Source: JANQOH01 sp965243325 (lineage in GTDB: Bacteria; Pseudomonadota; Alphaproteobacteria; UBA7887). From it: a stretch of 64,000 bases of DNA. Position numbers and translations under genes: made by a program. Position 1 is the first letter of the stretch; each line of letters opens with the position of its first letter. Location of the stretch: the NCBI GenBank assembly GCA_965243325.1, contig CBDEUQ010000003.1, positions 3,038,001 through 3,102,000 on the forward strand, written 5' to 3'. Positions 40,595 to 49,705 of the stretch are shown here, piece after piece. Under the pieces are notes generated by a model. It saw only the letters and a program-made list of their open reading frames with translations. It made no database searches and was not told the origin of the DNA.

Positions 40595-41874
40595 GGTAAC
40601 GTCAAGAGTTATGTGTCAGGGAGACGGGGGTGCTGATTCCCTGAGACTTGTTTTCGTGGATGAATACCGCGTAGAGGACGCGGTCCATTGAGGTCCGGTC
40701 CTGGAAGGTTCCCATGGGCCGGGTTCGTCTGCGGACCTCCCGGAACCTTCGTTCGATGGCGTTGGTGGTCCTGACCCGCTTTCGCTCATCGAGGGTCCGG
40801 TAGCGGAAGCAGGTGAGCAGCTCGTCGAGATCGCTGCGCAGGCAGGCGACGGCCTTGGGGTAGGTGCTTTGCCAGCGGTCGGCGAAGCGTCGGGCGGCGC
40901 TCTGGGCCTTGCGGCGGCTCTTTGCATTCATGACGGCGTGGACATCGGCCTTGACGGCCTCCTGGTCGGCCTTGCGGACCTTGTTGAGGATGTTGCGCAT
41001 CTTGTGCGCCCAGCACCTCTGAACCGGGATGCCGGGATAGACGAACGGCAAGGCAGCCAGCAGGCCCTTGCCGCCATCGACGCAGATCATCTCAAGGCCT
41101 TCGCCGGTGAGCCCGCGGTGGTACAGCCGGTTGAGGAACACTTCCCACTCGCGGGCGCCTTCGCTGACGGCGAGATGGAAGTCGATGATCTCCTTCTTGC
41201 CGTCGGGGCGGATGCCGAGCGCCACCAGGACCGGCCTCCTGAGCGCGCCGGCGCCGGTCTTGCGGGCCAGCACCACGCCGTCGAGCATCAGCGCCTTGTA
41301 GGCGTTCTTCAGCGGCCTGCGGTGGAAGGCCTCGACCGCCATGTCGAGCGTCTTGGAGACCCGGCTCACCGTCGCGGCCGAGACCGGGCGCCCGAGCAGG
41401 GCCAGCAGGACCTCGCCCACCTTGCGCGTCGAAAGCCCCAGCACGAAGCCGGCCAGGATGGCACGGTCGATCTCCGGCGCGCGCCTTGCGTAGCTCTTCA
41501 CAACCCCGGTCGGGCAGAAGTGCCGGGTGCGCGGCACGTTGAGCTCGATGTCGCCGAGCTCGCTCAGCAGGCAGCGGCGGTAGGTCCCGTTGCGCCGGTC
41601 GCGCATCGCGCCGGCGTCGAGGTTGTCGAGCCAGCGATCCACCGCCTCGGCCATCCGGCCCTCGATGATCTCGGCCAGCGCCTGGCGGCCGAGCGGGCGG
41701 TAGCCCTCGCCCCAGTCCAGTCCGCCTGCCTGCATCTCCTTCACCACCTCAAAGGCCTGGGGTAGGCTCATGATCGTCGCAGCTTGCTGGGACATGCGGG
41801 GTGCTCCTGTTTGTGGTTGTCGTCACCACAGGGAGTACCCCCTTCCCACCTGACACATAAATTCTTACGTCACC
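40595..41874 (-). mobile_element. Complete IS256-family element, copy 3
   Basis: 1280 bases, flanked by an 8-base duplication CGTGCCCC at 40587-40594 and 41875-41882 (nine bases if the first G is shared with the element). Same inverted repeats and orientation as copy 2. Its upstream end lies 42 bases from the first gene of the zinc operon. Confidence 0.94.
40602..41795 (-). CDS. IS256-family transposase (intact)
   Basis: 397 residues, the same sequence as the other two full copies in this window, catalytic triad present. No mutation distinguishes it, so the three copies have spread very recently or are kept identical by gene conversion. Confidence 0.95.
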   Translation of the reverse strand: MSQQAATIMSLPQAFEVVKEMQAGGLDWGEGYRPLGRQALAEIIEGRMAEAVDRWLDNLDAGAMRDRRNGTYRRCLLSELGDIELNVPRTRHFCPTGVVKSYARRAPEIDRAILAGFVLGLSTRKVGEVLLALLGRPVSAATVSRVSKTLDMAVEAFHRRPLKNAYKALMLDGVVLARKTGAGALRRPVLVALGIRPDGKKEIIDFHLAVSEGAREWEVFLNRLYHRGLTGEGLEMICVDGGKGLLAALPFVYPGIPVQRCWAHKMRNILNKVRKADQEAVKADVHAVMNAKSRRKAQSAARRFADRWQSTYPKAVACLRSDLDELLTCFRYRTLDERKRVRTTNAIERRFREVRRRTRPMGTFQDRTSMDRVLYAVFIHENKSQGISTPVSLTHNS

Positions 41875-41916
41875 CGTGCCCCGCCCGCGTACCGCGAAAC
41901 CGGGTCCCGTGATACG

Positions 41917-42234
41917 ATGGCGGCCATGAGCCGGTCGACGCCCTGCGCGCTGCTGTCAGGGATGCGCTGCTTCTCCCGATTTGCCGCGGTATGTCTGGCA
42001 GCCGGTTGGTTGCATGTCTGGCAACATCTGGCCGAGCCGGACCACGGGTCGCACGGCCCGGGCGATGCGAGCGCGGCCTGTCAGCTTGCCGATAATCCGC
42101 CGACGACCTTGTTTGCGGCGCCCGCCTGCGAGCCGACTCGAATGGCCGGCGCGGCCAGGGCTCTCCTTTTCGCAGAAGTGCTCGGAGACGACGCGTTTCG
42201 TCGTTTTCGTATCCGTGCGCCACCTCCTGTCTGA
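41917..42234 (+). CDS. Small His/Cys-containing protein at head of zinc operon (possibly DUF2946-like)
   Basis: 105 residues from ATG 41917, or 102 from 41926; neither has a good ribosome-binding site. An N-terminal hydrophobic stretch (FSRFAAVCLAAGWLHVWQHL) is followed by a His/Asp-rich patch (EPDHGSHGPGD) and two cysteines. Such small proteins occur before DUF2796 genes and may bind metal in the periplasm. The IS copy just upstream may have separated it from its original promoter. Family assignment is tentative. Confidence 0.5.
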   Translation: MAAMSRSTPCALLSGMRCFSRFAAVCLAAGWLHVWQHLAEPDHGSHGPGDASAACQLADNPPTTLFAAPACEPTRMAGAARALLFAEVLGDDAFRRFRIRAPPPV

Positions 42235-42304
42235 GCACCGTTCGCAACATTCTATTCCGGCGTCTCGGCCGGATAAGCCAATGACGACAGCGGGAGTTCA
42301 GGCA

Positions 42305-42973
42305 ATGAAACGAACCGCAGCGGCAATTGTCATCGCCTTGTGGAGTGCACCCTTGGCGGCGCAGGACAACGAAAGACGCGACCTCGACGCGCATGAGCAC
42401 GGCCGCGGGTCGCTCAATATCGCGGTTGAAGGCGATACGATCTGGATGGAGCTCGAGGCGCCGGGCGCCGACATCGTCGGCTTCGAATACGTCGCGGAGA
42501 GCGCGGAAGACAGACAAGCCGTAGAAGCCGCCAAAACGGTTCTCGTGCAGCCCCTGGCATTGTTCGCGATACCGAGCGGCGCGGATTGCCGCCTGTCCGA
42601 TGCCTCCGTTTCCCTGATCGGCGGCGAGCACGAAGACGAACACGAACACGAAGCGGACCACGAAGACGAACACGAGGGGGAACACGAAGACGAACACGCA
42701 GCGGACCACGAAGACGAGCACGAAGGGGAACACGAAGACGAACACGCAGCGGAACACGAAGACGAACACGGCGAAGAGCGTCACAACGAGTTCCATGCCG
42801 AATACGTCCTGAAATGCGGCGCGCCGGGCGAGATCGACTCGATCGCGTTCCCGTATTTCGACGCTTTTCCAGGCGCGCACGCCCTGACGGTGAACGTCGC
42901 GACGGCCAACGCCCAGACGACGTTCGAAGTGAACCGCGACTCGCCTCGGCTTGACGTGGCGGGGCTCTTCTAA
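42305..42973 (+). CDS. zrgA: Periplasmic zinc-binding protein ZrgA-like (DUF2796)
   Basis: 222 residues from ATG 42305 (GGGAG nine bases upstream), signal peptide cleaved near PLAAQDN. The domain begins RDLDAHEHGRGSLNIAVEGD, the DUF2796 hallmark, and ends AFPYFDAFPGAHALTVNV. Between them lies an expanded His/Glu/Asp tract (about residues 105-155) built from HEDEHE-type repeats, a probable zinc sponge. ZrgA of Vibrio cholerae binds zinc for the ZrgBCDE transporter; the gene order here is the same. Confidence 0.88.
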   Translation: MKRTAAAIVIALWSAPLAAQDNERRDLDAHEHGRGSLNIAVEGDTIWMELEAPGADIVGFEYVAESAEDRQAVEAAKTVLVQPLALFAIPSGADCRLSDASVSLIGGEHEDEHEHEADHEDEHEGEHEDEHAADHEDEHEGEHEDEHAAEHEDEHGEERHNEFHAEYVLKCGAPGEIDSIAFPYFDAFPGAHALTVNVATANAQTTFEVNRDSPRLDVAGLF

Positions 42974-42983
42974 CTTCGGCCCG

Positions 42984-43712
42984 ATGCCGGATTCCGCAAA
43001 TCCGGAGACTCTTGCGAACTGCGACGCCGTGCATATGCGCGGCGTCGAGTTCGCATGGCCCGGGCGCACGCGTTTCGAGATTGCGATTCCGCATTTCTCG
43101 ATCCACCGCGGTGAGCGGCTGTTGCTGCTGGGGCCGTCCGGATCCGGCAAATCGACCCTCCTCGCCCTTCTGTGCGGTGTCGCAAGTTCGCAACGCGGGG
43201 TCATCGAGGTTCTGGGACACGATATCGCGGCGATGCGCGGGCCGGTTCGCGACCGCTTCCGCGGCGAGCACTACGGCGTGATCTTTCAGATGTTCAACCT
43301 CCTCCCGTACGCGAGCGCGCTCGACAATGTTCTGCTGGCATTGAATTTCGCGCCGCGACGGCGAGCGCGCGTCGCGGCGGAGGGCAGCGTCCGCCGAGAG
43401 GCGGCCCGGCTGCTGTCGACCCTGGAAATCGACGGCAACGCCGTCGCCGCGTCGCTCAGCGTCGGCCAGCAGCAACGCGTCGCGGTCGCCCGGGCGCTGA
43501 TCGGGACCCCGGAACTGATCGTGGCCGACGAACCGACGTCGGCGCTCGACTCGCGCGCGCAGGAGACCTTCCTCGATCTGCTGTTCGACCGAACCTCGGG
43601 CGCCGGCACCACGCTCGTCACGGTAAGTCACGACGAACGGCTCGCGCCCCGGTTCGACCGCACGACGGCGCTCGACGACATTGCCACGGTTACCCGCCGA
43701 GACCGCCCATGA
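42984..43712 (+). CDS. ABC transporter ATP-binding protein (ZrgB-like)
   Basis: 242 residues. Walker A GPSGSGKST at about 52-60, Q-loop FQMFNLLP, signature LSVGQQQRVAVARAL, Walker B LIVADEPTSALD and H-loop VTVSHD. It belongs to the LolD/MacB-like class that works with FtsX-type permeases. It starts ten bases after zrgA, and its stop overlaps the permease start (ATGA). Confidence 0.9.
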   Translation: MPDSANPETLANCDAVHMRGVEFAWPGRTRFEIAIPHFSIHRGERLLLLGPSGSGKSTLLALLCGVASSQRGVIEVLGHDIAAMRGPVRDRFRGEHYGVIFQMFNLLPYASALDNVLLALNFAPRRRARVAAEGSVRREAARLLSTLEIDGNAVAASLSVGQQQRVAVARALIGTPELIVADEPTSALDSRAQETFLDLLFDRTSGAGTTLVTVSHDERLAPRFDRTTALDDIATVTRRDRP

Positions 43713-44965
43713 CGCTTCGCCTCGCGCTTCTTTCGCTAACGAATCGCTGGGGCACCGCGACACTGACCGTCCTAGCCATCGCTTGCAGCGTCGGCTTGTT
43801 CCTCGGTGTCGAAAAGGTGCGCACCGGCGCGCGCGCCAGCTTTGCCGATACGATCAGCGGCACCGATCTGATCGTCGGTGCCCGCAGCGGCAACATCAAC
43901 TTGCTGCTCTACTCGGTGTTTCGCATCGGCAATGCCACCAACAACATGAGTTGGGAAAGCTACGAAGACATCGCGGCACGCGACGACATCGCCTGGATCG
44001 TGCCGCTGTCGCTTGGCGACAGTCACCGCGGCTTCCGCGTGCTCGGCACCGCCAGCACCTTTTTCAGCCATTACAGGTTCCGCGGCGGGCGCGGCCTTGC
44101 GTTCGCCGAGGGCCGCGCGTTCGAGGACCTGTTCGATGCCGTTGTCGGCGCCGACGTCGCGGATCGGCTGGACTACGAGGTGGGCGACCGGATCGTCGTC
44201 GCGCACGGCCTCGGCGCCGTCTCGTTTTCGGAACACGATGACAAACCGTTCCGCGTGTCGGGCATTCTCGCCAAGACGGGAACGCCGGTGGATCGAACGG
44301 TCCACGTGAGCCTTGAAGCGATCGAGGCGATTCATGTCGACTGGCGCGGCGGCGCGCGGGTGCCCGGCGCGACAATCGACGCGGACCAGGTGCGCGCCAT
44401 GGACCTCACGCCCAAGGCCATCACCGCCGCGATGATCGGCGTCAAGTCGAAGATCGCCACGTTCCGCGTCCAGCGCTGGATCAACGACTACCCCGAGGAG
44501 GCCCTGTTGGCGATTCTCCCCGGCGTCGCGCTACAGGAACTATGGGATCTGATCGGCACGGCAGAGACCGCGCTTACGGCCGTTTCGGCGATGGTCGTCC
44601 TCACCGCGCTGCTGGGAATGATCACCATGATTCTGTCGAGCCTGAGCGCCCGGCGGCGCGAAATGGCGATCCTGCGGTCCGCTGGAGCGCGGCCGCGGGC
44701 CATCGTGGGCCTGCTGATGGCGGAGGCCGCCCTGCTCTCGGCAGCCGGCGTCGCGTTCGGCCTCGCGCTGCTATACGCCGCGCTCGCCTTGGCGCGCGCA
44801 TACATCGACGCGCGTTACGGGCTTTATCTCGAAATTGCGGCGCCCGACCAGCGCGAATGGGGTATTCTCCTTCTCGTCGTGGCGGCGGGGGTGACGGTCA
44901 GCACCATCCCCGCCTTTCGTGCCTATCGAATGTCGCTCGCCGACGGCATGACCGTTCGCAACTGA
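43709..44965 (+). CDS. FtsX-like ABC transporter permease (ZrgC-like)
   Basis: 418 residues from ATG 43709. MacB/FtsX topology: one N-terminal helix (TATLTVLAIACSVGLFLG), a large periplasmic domain with GTDLIVGARSGNINLLLYSV, then three C-terminal helices (about 285-305, 335-365, 385-402). LSARRREMAILRSAGARPRA is typical of the coupling region. In the zrg system this permease moves zinc with the ATPase; a mechanotransmission role is possible for such folds. It is translationally coupled to the ATPase gene. Confidence 0.9.
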   Translation: MTLRLALLSLTNRWGTATLTVLAIACSVGLFLGVEKVRTGARASFADTISGTDLIVGARSGNINLLLYSVFRIGNATNNMSWESYEDIAARDDIAWIVPLSLGDSHRGFRVLGTASTFFSHYRFRGGRGLAFAEGRAFEDLFDAVVGADVADRLDYEVGDRIVVAHGLGAVSFSEHDDKPFRVSGILAKTGTPVDRTVHVSLEAIEAIHVDWRGGARVPGATIDADQVRAMDLTPKAITAAMIGVKSKIATFRVQRWINDYPEEALLAILPGVALQELWDLIGTAETALTAVSAMVVLTALLGMITMILSSLSARRREMAILRSAGARPRAIVGLLMAEAALLSAAGVAFGLALLYAALALARAYIDARYGLYLEIAAPDQREWGILLLVVAAGVTVSTIPAFRAYRMSLADGMTVRN

Positions 44966-44979
44966 CAGGGAGGGATGCG

Positions 44980-45483
44980 ATGAGCACGAGAATCCCGCTT
45001 GCCGTTCTGGCGGCGGCACTGGCCTTGGCGGCCTTCCCCGCCGCCGGTGCGGAGCCGATCGACCTGCAATGGGACTGGCTCGTCCCCGGCGGGCGATCGG
45101 GCGACGAGGCAAGCGTGCCGCGCGGGGTCGTCGAGCACGGTCAACTTGCGGTGGACGACGCCGGTCCTGCGACCTACGGCGTGGTCCGCGACTACAACGG
45201 CAAGACGATCCGCCTGCCCGGTTATCTCGTCCCCCTCGATCTGAGCGCCGCCGGCGGCACGGAATTTCTCCTGGTACCGTATTTCGGCGCGTGCATTCAC
45301 GTGCCGCCGCCGCCGCCCAACCAGATCGTGTACGTGACCACCGAAGACGCGTATGTCATGGAAGCGTTGTTCGAACCGGTCTACGTCACCGGCGAGTTCG
45401 ACACGGTCATGCTGTCCACTGGTCTGGCCGACACCGCCTACTCGCTGTCGGCGGAGACGATCGAGGCCTACGTCTACGAGTGA
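44980..45483 (+). CDS. DUF3299 periplasmic protein (ZrgD-like)
   Basis: 167 residues with a good CAGGGAGGG site. Signal ends near PAAGAEPI. Core motifs: IRLPGYLVPLDLSAAGGTEF and FLLVPYFGACIHVPPPPPNQ, with Cys and His as probable metal ligands; these define DUF3299. In zinc-uptake operons of the zrg type such a protein accompanies the permease and may hand over zinc. It is the last clear gene of the operon. Confidence 0.88.
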   Translation: MSTRIPLAVLAAALALAAFPAAGAEPIDLQWDWLVPGGRSGDEASVPRGVVEHGQLAVDDAGPATYGVVRDYNGKTIRLPGYLVPLDLSAAGGTEFLLVPYFGACIHVPPPPPNQIVYVTTEDAYVMEALFEPVYVTGEFDTVMLSTGLADTAYSLSAETIEAYVYE

Positions 45484-45523
45484 CGCGCGAGGCAGAACGA
45501 CCTGCGCCCGGAGCCGCGATCCG

Positions 45524-46474
45524 GTGACCGAACCCTGGCAATGGCCGGAGTCCGAATGGCGGCGCGTCGTCGGCAGCGTGCGTGCCGGGCGGCGTTTGAA
45601 GCCGGACCGCTGGCCGGGCGGCGCGCGTTGCGCAGTCGCCCTGTCGTTCGATTCCGACCACGAGAGCAACGAACTGCGCGACGGCGGCGGCTCGATCGGA
45701 CGCCTGTCGTGGGGCCAGTACGGCAATCGCGTGGCCGTGCCACGGATTCTCGATCTGCTGGCGAGGCACGACGTCAAGGCTTCCTTTTTCGTACCGGCGG
45801 TGATCGCCCGTCTGTATCCGGACGAGCAGCGGCGTATCGTCGGCGAAGGTCACGAGGTCGGCATTCACGGGTGGATCCACGAGCTCAACTCCGTGTTGCC
45901 GGCGGACGCCGAGCGCGACCTCATGCTGCGCGCGGCCGACGCGCTCGAAGACACGACGGGAGTCCGGCCCGTCGGCATGCGCACGCCGTCATGGGATTTC
46001 AGTCCCAACACGCTCGCCATCGCCGAGGAGATGGGGCTCGCCTACGATTCGTCGTTGATGGCGGACGAGGACTGTTACGAACTGGTGAACGCCGGTCGTC
46101 CGACCGGCATCGTCGAAGTGCCCGTGGAATGGGTGCGCGACGACGCGGCCTATTTCATGATGCACCGTTTCCAGGGTTTACGCCCGTACACGCCGCCGGA
46201 CGCGGTGTTCGATGTTTTCCGTCGCGAGTTCGACGGCGCGTGGGACGATGGCGGACTGTGTCAACTCACGTTCCACCCGCATGTCATCGGCTACCGCTCA
46301 CGGATATGGATCGTCGAGGCCCTCATCGCCCATGCGCGAGAGCGCGGCGACGTTTGGTTCGCGACCCACGCCGACGTGGTGGAGTGGGTCAACGCGGCAT
46401 GCGCTCCGCAGGACGGTTCAGGCCAGGCACCTCGAACGCCGTCGCCAGCCGTGGCAGGCGCCCGGTCGCCATAA
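45524..46474 (+). CDS. Polysaccharide deacetylase-family protein (NodB-like)
   Basis: 316 residues from GTG 45524 (GGAG nine bases upstream), cytoplasmic (no signal). The NodB homology domain: ALSFDSDHESNELRDGGG (Asp-Asp/His site), VGIHGWIHELN (metal His pair), GMRTPSWDFSPNTL, and LTFHPHVIGYRSR near the end. It resembles the PuuE/peptidoglycan deacetylase-like subgroup that acts on small amides. The 3' end overlaps the converging MFS gene by 86 bases, so both C-termini are coded on the same DNA. Confidence 0.86.
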   Translation: MTEPWQWPESEWRRVVGSVRAGRRLKPDRWPGGARCAVALSFDSDHESNELRDGGGSIGRLSWGQYGNRVAVPRILDLLARHDVKASFFVPAVIARLYPDEQRRIVGEGHEVGIHGWIHELNSVLPADAERDLMLRAADALEDTTGVRPVGMRTPSWDFSPNTLAIAEEMGLAYDSSLMADEDCYELVNAGRPTGIVEVPVEWVRDDAAYFMMHRFQGLRPYTPPDAVFDVFRREFDGAWDDGGLCQLTFHPHVIGYRSRIWIVEALIAHARERGDVWFATHADVVEWVNAACAPQDGSGQAPRTPSPAVAGARSP

Positions 46475-47669
46475 GCAGCAGCGCCACCATGACCACGGCG
46501 CCAATCGCCAGCGGCCAGCGCAGGCCCACCCAATCCGAGACCGCACCCATCGCCAATGCCCCCACTGCGGGACCGCCCCGGAACAGCAGGCCGTAAAGGC
46601 TGAGGACGCGCCCGCGCATGGCGCTGTCCACCGTAAGCTGCACCAAAGTCAACCCGCTCACGCCGCTCACCACGAGCGCGCAGCCGCACAGCGCCACGGC
46701 CGCGAGTGCGGCGGTCAGCGAGCCCGCGGCGACGAACGAGAGCAGCGCGCACGCGGCCACGCCCATTGCCAGCAGGCACAACCGTGCGAGGCCGTTCTGG
46801 TTACCCGCCCGCATGGCAAGCGCGACGGCGCCGATCATCGCGCCAACGCCAAACGCTGCCGTGAGCAGGGCGAGAACTTCGGCACCGCCGGCGAAGACCG
46901 CGGCCGCGAAACCCGGCAACAGCTCGGTTACGGGCCGTACCAGTACCGACGCGGCGAGCATCAAACCCATCAGGACACCGATGCCGGGATGACCGACGAC
47001 GTAGCGCAGACCGTCGCCGATGGCGGCGAACACCGATCGTCCGTCGCTTGCGCGCGCCTCCGTCGCCTCGGTGTCCAGGGTCAGGCCGCGCAACGCCACG
47101 AGCAGGGCAAGGTAGCTGAGTGCGTTTACGGCAAAGGCCGTGGCCAGGCCGAAGCCGACGATCAAGGCGCCGGCGATCGCGGGGCCGACGAAGCGGGCGA
47201 GATTGAAGACAGCCGAATTGATCGCGACGGCGGTGGGCAGATCGGCTCGCGGAACGAGGCTCGGCACGAGCGCGAGCCGCGCCGGCTGATTCAAGCCGAC
47301 GACGGCGCCACCGAACAGGGCCAGCGCGAACACGCTCCAGATAGTGATCAGGCCGGTCGCCGTCAGCGCGAACAGAACCAGCGCCTGTACCAGCAGCAGG
47401 CTCTGGGCCACGAATATCACGGTTATACGCGGTACGCGGTCGGCCAGCACGCCGCCGAACGGCCCGATCAGGACCGCAGGAAACAGGTCAGCGAACGCGA
47501 CCAGTCCGAGCCATGTTCCCGACTCGGTGAGCTCCCATGTCAGCCAGCCAAGGGCCACGCGCTGAATCCAGGTGCCCACGAGGGACACGGAGTTTCCCGC
47601 GGTGAAGCGGCGAAAATCGCGCCGAGAGAAAAGCCGCCGTATCGCGGCGAGACCGTGGGGAGCCGCCAT
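46389..47669 (-). CDS. MFS exporter, EntS-like
   Basis: 426 residues, about twelve helices. Opening RRLFSRRDFRRFTAGNSVSL then VGTWIQRVALGWLTWELTES is typical of the MFS_3 (enterobactin exporter EntS-like) family. PSRLALVPSLVPRADLPTAV-like (here QPARLALVPSLVPRADLPTA) in the middle is the other hallmark. The substrate is unknown, perhaps a siderophore or drug. It starts 12 bases after aroC and may be co-transcribed. The last 29 codons overlap the deacetylase gene on the other strand. Confidence 0.87.
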   Translation of the reverse strand: MAAPHGLAAIRRLFSRRDFRRFTAGNSVSLVGTWIQRVALGWLTWELTESGTWLGLVAFADLFPAVLIGPFGGVLADRVPRITVIFVAQSLLLVQALVLFALTATGLITIWSVFALALFGGAVVGLNQPARLALVPSLVPRADLPTAVAINSAVFNLARFVGPAIAGALIVGFGLATAFAVNALSYLALLVALRGLTLDTEATEARASDGRSVFAAIGDGLRYVVGHPGIGVLMGLMLAASVLVRPVTELLPGFAAAVFAGGAEVLALLTAAFGVGAMIGAVALAMRAGNQNGLARLCLLAMGVAACALLSFVAAGSLTAALAAVALCGCALVVSGVSGLTLVQLTVDSAMRGRVLSLYGLLFRGGPAVGALAMGAVSDWVGLRWPLAIGAVVMVALLLMATGRLPRLATAFEVPGLNRPAERMPR

Positions 47670-47681
47670 CGAAACGGGCTT

Positions 47682-48758
47682 TCAACCGCAGCCGGTCTGC
47701 GCCCGGTGGCGCAACAGATGGTCGGCGAGCACGCAGGCGACCATGGCCTCCCCGACGGGGACGGCGCGAATGCCGACGCAGGGGTCGTGCCGACCTCTGG
47801 TGACGATCTCCGTATCGTCGCCGCGGATATCGACGGTGCGCCTGGTCTGCAAGATTGAACTCGTCGGCTTGACGGCGAAGCGGAGAACGATGTCCTGGCC
47901 GGACGAAATGCCGCCGAGCACGCCGCCGGCGTGGTTCGACAGGAACTCGGGTCCATCGTCGCCGCGGCGCATTTCGTCCGCGCTCTCCGCCCCCGTCATG
48001 CCCGCGGCGGCAAAGCCGGCGCCGATCTCGACGCCCTTCACCGCGTTGATGCTCATGATCGCCTTGGCGAGGTCGGCGTCGAGTTTGTCGTAGACCGGCG
48101 CACCGAGCCCCGCGGGAACCCCCTCGGCCACGACCTCGATCACCGCCCCCGTCGAGTTTCCGCCCTTGCGCAAGGTCTCTATATCCACTGCCCACAACGC
48201 CGCGGTATCCGGATCGGGGCACCAGAACGGGTTTTCGTCGACCTGTTTCCAGTCCCAGCGGGATCGATCGACACCTCGCCCGCCGACCCGAACGAGCGCG
48301 CCGCGAATGCGGATGCCGTCGCCCACGACCTTGCGCGCGACGGCGCCCGCGGCGACGCGCATCGCCGTCTCGCGGGCGCTCGCGCGCCCGCCACCGCGGT
48401 AGTCGCGAATGCCGTACTTGCGCCAGTAGGTATAATCGGCATGCGACGGGCGGAATTTGTCCTTGATGTCGCCGTAGTCTCGCGAACGTTGATCCACGTT
48501 GTGGACCTCGACGGCAACCGGCGTCCCGGTCGTCAGGCCCTCGAACGTCCCCGAAAGAATGCGCACCGCGTCGGGTTCGCGGCGCTGCGTGGTGTAGCGC
48601 GACTGCCCCGGGCGGCGGCGGTCGAGCCATGGCTGGATGTCGGCCTCGGTAAGCGGCAAACGCGGCGGGACTCCGTCGATGACGCAGCCGATCGCCGGGC
48701 CGTGGCTTTCGCCCCAGGTGGTGAACCGGAAAGTGTGGCCGAATCCGTTACCGGCCAT
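47682..48758 (-). CDS. aroC: Chorismate synthase
   Basis: 358 residues, full length. Signatures: GNGFGHTFRFTTWGESHGPA (signature 1), RRPGQSRYTTQRREPDAV, YRGGGRASARETAMRVAAGA and VARK, and near the C-terminus RHDPCVGIRAVPVGEAM. It converts EPSP to chorismate with reduced FMN, the last shared step of aromatic biosynthesis. ATG 48758 overlaps the fabI stop by one base (TGATG), so it is coupled to fabI. Confidence 0.97.
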   Translation of the reverse strand: MAGNGFGHTFRFTTWGESHGPAIGCVIDGVPPRLPLTEADIQPWLDRRRPGQSRYTTQRREPDAVRILSGTFEGLTTGTPVAVEVHNVDQRSRDYGDIKDKFRPSHADYTYWRKYGIRDYRGGGRASARETAMRVAAGAVARKVVGDGIRIRGALVRVGGRGVDRSRWDWKQVDENPFWCPDPDTAALWAVDIETLRKGGNSTGAVIEVVAEGVPAGLGAPVYDKLDADLAKAIMSINAVKGVEIGAGFAAAGMTGAESADEMRRGDDGPEFLSNHAGGVLGGISSGQDIVLRFAVKPTSSILQTRRTVDIRGDDTEIVTRGRHDPCVGIRAVPVGEAMVACVLADHLLRHRAQTGCG

Positions 48759-49609
48759 CAGACCGTGGCGATATCCGGCGCATCGACCGCCTTCATGCCG
48801 ACCACGTGGAAACCCGAGTCGACGTGCACGATCTCGCCGGTCACACCACTGCCGAGCGCGCTCAAAAGGAACACGGCGGTACCCCCTACCTCGTCGATCG
48901 TCACGTTACGCCTGAGCGGTGAGTTGTATTCGTTCCATTTGAGAATATAGCGGAAATCGCCGATACCGCTGGCCGCCAGCGTCCTGATCGGACCGGCCGA
49001 GATGGCGTTGACGCGAATGCGCTCACGGCCGAGGTCGAACGCCAGATAGCGCACGCTGGCCTCCAGGGCCGCCTTGGCGACGCCCATGACGTTGTAGTGC
49101 GGCATCACCCGCTCCGCACCGGAATACGTAAGCGTGAGCAGACTCCCTCCGTCACGCATCAACGCACGTGCACGTCGGGACATGGCCGTAAACGAGTAGC
49201 AGGAGATGTCGAGGCTGCGGGCGAAATTCTCACGCGTCGTGTCGACGTAGCGGCCCTTGAGCTCGTCCTTGTCGGACCATGCGATCGCATGCACCGCGAA
49301 GTCCAGCGCGCCCCAACGCGCGTCGAGCGCTTCGAACACCGCATCGAGGCTCGCTTCGTCGGTCACGTCGCATGGCAGGACCAGCGAAGAGCGCACGGAT
49401 TCGGCCAGCGGGCGCACGCGCTTGGCCAACGCCTCGCCCTGATAGGTGAACGCCAGTTCCGCACCCGCCGCGGCGGTGGCACGCGCAATCCCCCAAGCCA
49501 ACGAGCGGTCGTTGGCGACCCCCATGATCAGGCCGCGGCGCCCCGCGAGTGGCAGCACAGGCAAGGGTTCCGTCGGCGCAGCGGGCGCGGAAGGATCGCG
49601 ATCTGGCAT
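48758..49609 (-). CDS. fabI: Enoyl-[acyl-carrier-protein] reductase (NADH)
   Basis: 283 residues. FabI-type SDR: GLIMGVANDRSLAWGIARAT at the nucleotide site, HAIAWSDKDELKGRY, LTYSGAERVMPHYNVMGVAK with the Tyr-x6-Lys pair, and NAISAGPIRTLAASGI. A proline-rich extension of about 20 residues precedes the fold. It makes saturated acyl-ACP in fatty-acid synthesis. The block dnaJ-like / fabI / aroC, divergent from pdxH, is conserved in Alphaproteobacteria. Confidence 0.96.
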   Translation of the reverse strand: MPDRDPSAPAAPTEPLPVLPLAGRRGLIMGVANDRSLAWGIARATAAAGAELAFTYQGEALAKRVRPLAESVRSSLVLPCDVTDEASLDAVFEALDARWGALDFAVHAIAWSDKDELKGRYVDTTRENFARSLDISCYSFTAMSRRARALMRDGGSLLTLTYSGAERVMPHYNVMGVAKAALEASVRYLAFDLGRERIRVNAISAGPIRTLAASGIGDFRYILKWNEYNSPLRRNVTIDEVGGTAVFLLSALGSGVTGEIVHVDSGFHVVGMKAVDAPDIATV

Positions 49610-49705
49610 CGAATCGGAGCACCGGGGGCGCGAAGAACCAAGACGCGGAGCAACCTACACCAAGCGGCAACCGCGCGAAAGCCGGGCCCGCGGCGCCTCG
49701 CCGCG

